A stretch of 64,000 nt of DNA, taken from contig NZ_VMSB01000001.1 of assembly GCF_009858245.1 (NCBI RefSeq), positions 806,001 to 870,000 on the forward strand, given 5' to 3'. Shown here piece after piece: positions 62,700 through 64,000 of this stretch. This DNA is from Ornithinibacter aureus. GTDB lineage: Bacteria; Actinomycetota; Actinomycetes; Actinomycetales; Dermatophilaceae. The position numbers and the translations under genes are program-made. How positions within the stretch are numbered: position 1 is the stretch's first letter; each line of letters opens with the position of its first letter. A model generated the notes under the pieces. The model saw only the letters and a program-made list of their open reading frames with translations. It was not told the DNA's origin and did no database searches.

Positions 62700-63158
62700 T
62701 CAGAGGTCTTCGTGGCGGCCGAGCTTGTGCAGGGCCACGCCGCCGAGCACCTGGACCAGGCCGAGACCCATGGCCATCGCGCTGACACCGAAGGCCAGGA
62801 CGCTGGTGAAGAGCGAGGCGCGAAGGAACGAGCCGTTCATGACCACGGCGCGCACCGGGTCTTCACGGTCGAGCTCGGCGTAGGTCTTGCCACCGGAGGC
62901 GTCAAGGGCGTGCTCGTTGATGATCTGGGCCTGGGCGTAGGCGCTGAAGGGGCCGTTGACGTTGTCGCCGGCGAGGAACGAGGCGTCCTCGGCGACGACG
63001 ATGTTCTCCGCGGAGAGCTGGTTCTGGACGAGCACCCAGGTGCTCGCGCCGCCGACGAACATGATCGCGCCGATGACCGCGATGATGATGCCGGAGAGCT
63101 TGACGAATCCGCCACGCTGCGTGGCAACCGCTTCGGTCTGACTGGTTGTGCTGCTCAT
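62700..63158 (-). CDS. Actinobacterial membrane protein (often misannotated as LigA)
   Basis: This is a 152-residue membrane protein with an N-terminal helix (LSGIIIAVIGAIMFVGGASTW), an extracellular domain (NGPFSAYAQAQIINEHAL, TYAELDREDPVRAVVMNGSF) and a C-terminal helix pair (SLFTSVLAFGVSAMAMGLGLV). Databases often call this family aromatic ring-opening dioxygenase LigA without biochemical support; I regard it as of unknown function. AGGAG precedes the ATG. The 180-bp gap upstream to the RDD gene contains two copies of CACACGCCAG[AG]GCGACGG and no gene. Confidence 0.8.
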   Translation of the reverse strand: MSSTTSQTEAVATQRGGFVKLSGIIIAVIGAIMFVGGASTWVLVQNQLSAENIVVAEDASFLAGDNVNGPFSAYAQAQIINEHALDASGGKTYAELDREDPVRAVVMNGSFLRASLFTSVLAFGVSAMAMGLGLVQVLGGVALHKLGRHEDL

Positions 63159-63337
63159 GTCCGCTCCTGCCCTAGTGGTGTTGCCGGCTCTTGTTCCTCC
63201 GGCACCATCCATTCTCCTACATCACGTAGTAGTTGAGCAATTCACGACTGTGTCGGCCGCGTCACACGCCAGAGCGACGGGTTGCCGTGTCACACGCCAG
63301 GGCGACGGGGGCGGCCGCGTCGGGAAAGGGGGTGAAC

Positions 63338-63760
63338 TCAGGCCCGGACGATGCGCGTACCGGCCACCGAGTCGTGCCAGGCCCGACCGTCGGCGCGGGT
63401 GATGATCGCAGGCACGAAGAGGCACAGCAGGGCCGTGCGCACGACGACCTGGAGGGGGAAGGAGCCCGGGCGGACCTGCCACACCTGCAACCCGAGCAGT
63501 CGGTGGCCGACGGTTGATCCGGTGAGGCTGACCAGGACGATGTTCAGGGCGGCGAAGACTCCCATCAGCGCCCACGAGCTCTGCGGCACCCCGAGGAACA
63601 GGGGTGGCTCGGCCCCGGGCTCGAGGACGATGTCATAGGGAAGGAGCCCGAAGACGATGAACAGGCACATCACCCAGTCGATGGCCCAGGCCGCGAACCG
63701 ACGCCCCAGCGACGCACCCTGGGGGGACAAAGCTCGAGGTGGCGACGTCACGGCATCCAT
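63338..63760 (-). CDS. RDD family membrane protein
   Basis: This is a 140-residue protein with the RDD signature RRFAAWAIDWVMCLFIVFGL, a central helix (ALMGVFAALNIVLVSLTG) and TVGHRLLGLQVWQ followed by ALLCLFVPAIITRADGRAWHD. The family is proposed to act in transport or osmoadaptation. It is divergent from glnA. The start ATG at 63760 is not certain; a GTG nine bases downstream is possible. Confidence 0.85.
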   Translation of the reverse strand: MDAVTSPPRALSPQGASLGRRFAAWAIDWVMCLFIVFGLLPYDIVLEPGAEPPLFLGVPQSSWALMGVFAALNIVLVSLTGSTVGHRLLGLQVWQVRPGSFPLQVVVRTALLCLFVPAIITRADGRAWHDSVAGTRIVRA

Positions 63761-63845
63761 CCTAGGTGGACCACCGACGGCCCTCCGTCTCGGATGCCGT
63801 CCGCCAGTCGGGCGGCGCATCTCACCTCTTGATACGTTGGGCCGC

Positions 63846-63883
63846 GTTACACCGGCGAAACATGAGGGTCACGGACGGGAAAC
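63846..63883 (+). promoter_or_regulatory. GlnR box upstream of glnA
   Basis: The site reads GTTAC-N6-GAAAC-N6-GTCAC-N6-GAAAC, a perfect match to the actinobacterial GlnR consensus (gTnAC-n6-GaAAC-n6-GtnAC-n6-GaAAC). Each spacing is exactly six. It ends 10 bp before a TAAGGT -10 box (63894-63899), the position expected for nitrogen-dependent activation of glnA. The gene for GlnR is not in the window. Confidence 0.88.
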
Positions 63884-63893
63884 CGCCGCTCCC

Positions 63894-63899
63894 TAAGGT
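63894..63899 (+). promoter_or_regulatory. -10 box TAAGGT of glnA
   Basis: TAAGGT lies 60 bp before the glnA GTG, giving a leader of about 55 nt. AGGAGG at 63948-63953 is the ribosome site, 6 nt before the GTG. Confidence 0.55.
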
Positions 63900-63959
63900 C
63901 GTCACAACGCCCAGGGCTGGCGCTCCAAGCCCCCCTTGCCCCGAACCAGGAGGTTCATC

Positions 63960-64000
63960 GTGTTCAGCTCCGCCGAGGAAGTCCTCGACTTCATCAAGGC
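63960..64000 (+). CDS. glnA: Glutamine synthetase type I (5' end only)
   Basis: Thirteen complete codons are present before the window ends. They encode VFSSAEEVLDFIK, the usual N terminus of actinobacterial GlnA. The GlnR box, the AGGAGG ribosome site and the lipB-lipA-DUF4191-RDD order upstream support the call. Truncated by the window edge. Confidence 0.85.
   Translation, partial: MFSSAEEVLDFIK

Noticed and set aside
62700-63158. Aromatic ring-opening dioxygenase (LigA)
   Set aside because: This common database name fits neither the membrane topology nor any dioxygenase motif; I keep it as a membrane protein of unknown function.
1-64000. tRNA, rRNA or small RNA genes
   Set aside because: I found no cloverleaf with the conserved T-arm GTTCGA pattern and no rRNA-like stretch. 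A covariance-model search would be needed to exclude short RNAs.

Overview
The window is 64 kb of very GC-rich chromosomal DNA (about 70% G+C by eye), coding-dense on both strands and without rRNA, tRNA, phage or transposase genes that I can see. It belongs to an actinobacterium. The evidence is the split ctaC-ctaD-ctaF / ctaE-qcrC-qcrA-qcrB respiratory locus with a di-haem QcrC, the lipB-lipA-DUF4191-RDD-glnA order, DUF3043, DUF5302 and DUF222/HNH proteins, a perfect GlnR box, and widespread leaderless starts. Gene content and style suggest Micrococcales, probably an Intrasporangiaceae-like genus; that family call is inference.

Layout. 1-2.2 kb: a NarL-type two-component pair, its kinase cut by the window edge. 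2.3-6.6 kb (minus): a hypothetical protein, an EEP-family hydrolase, a ROK glucokinase, a DUF5304-like protein, an ArsA-type ATPase and a SRPBCC protein. 6.7-16.9 kb: long-chain acyl-CoA synthetase, a GT87-like membrane glycosyltransferase, a lipoprotein zinc peptidase, a DUF222/HNH protein, a DnaQ-GIY-YIG nuclease and a single-domain Lrp-type protein. 16.9-35 kb is the energy core: trpD with an atypical receiver, ctaE-qcrCAB, ctaF-ctaD-ctaC, a cysteine-desulfurase-like gene with tusA, aat, a PfkB kinase, an ErpA-type Fe-S carrier, glycerate kinase and nadA. Cytochrome bc1-aa3 supercomplex genes thus sit beside genes for sulfur transfer and Fe-S-dependent NAD synthesis.

34.7-43.8 kb: an HTH/membrane-protein pair under twin palindromes, a Xi-class GST, an M20 dipeptidase, DUF3043 and ASCH proteins, then a decaying stretch (frameshifted VIT gene, duplicated-domain lipoprotein, LRR-like relic), then gcvT. 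43.9-50.4 kb: pepA, lpd, sucB and a TIGR01777 epimerase; lpd and sucB supply E3 and E2 of a 2-oxoacid dehydrogenase whose lipoyl groups are made by the lipB-lipA pair at 60 kb. 50.4-60 kb: a membrane protein kinase, a peptidase S51 homologue, a Gfo/Idh/MocA oxidoreductase, a lipoprotein, an M36 metallopeptidase split by one amber codon, and an MMPL transporter. 60-64 kb: lipB, lipA, DUF4191, a membrane protein, RDD, and the start of glnA.

The most notable observations are: a cysteine-desulfurase homologue without any lysine, fused by translational overlap to tusA; twin 19-bp palindromes covering the start of a small HTH/membrane operon; a textbook GlnR site before glnA; a repeated -10-box / 6-7 nt / start-codon arrangement at 18 genes that implies pervasive leaderless transcription; and strong over-representation of the heptamer GGATGCC.
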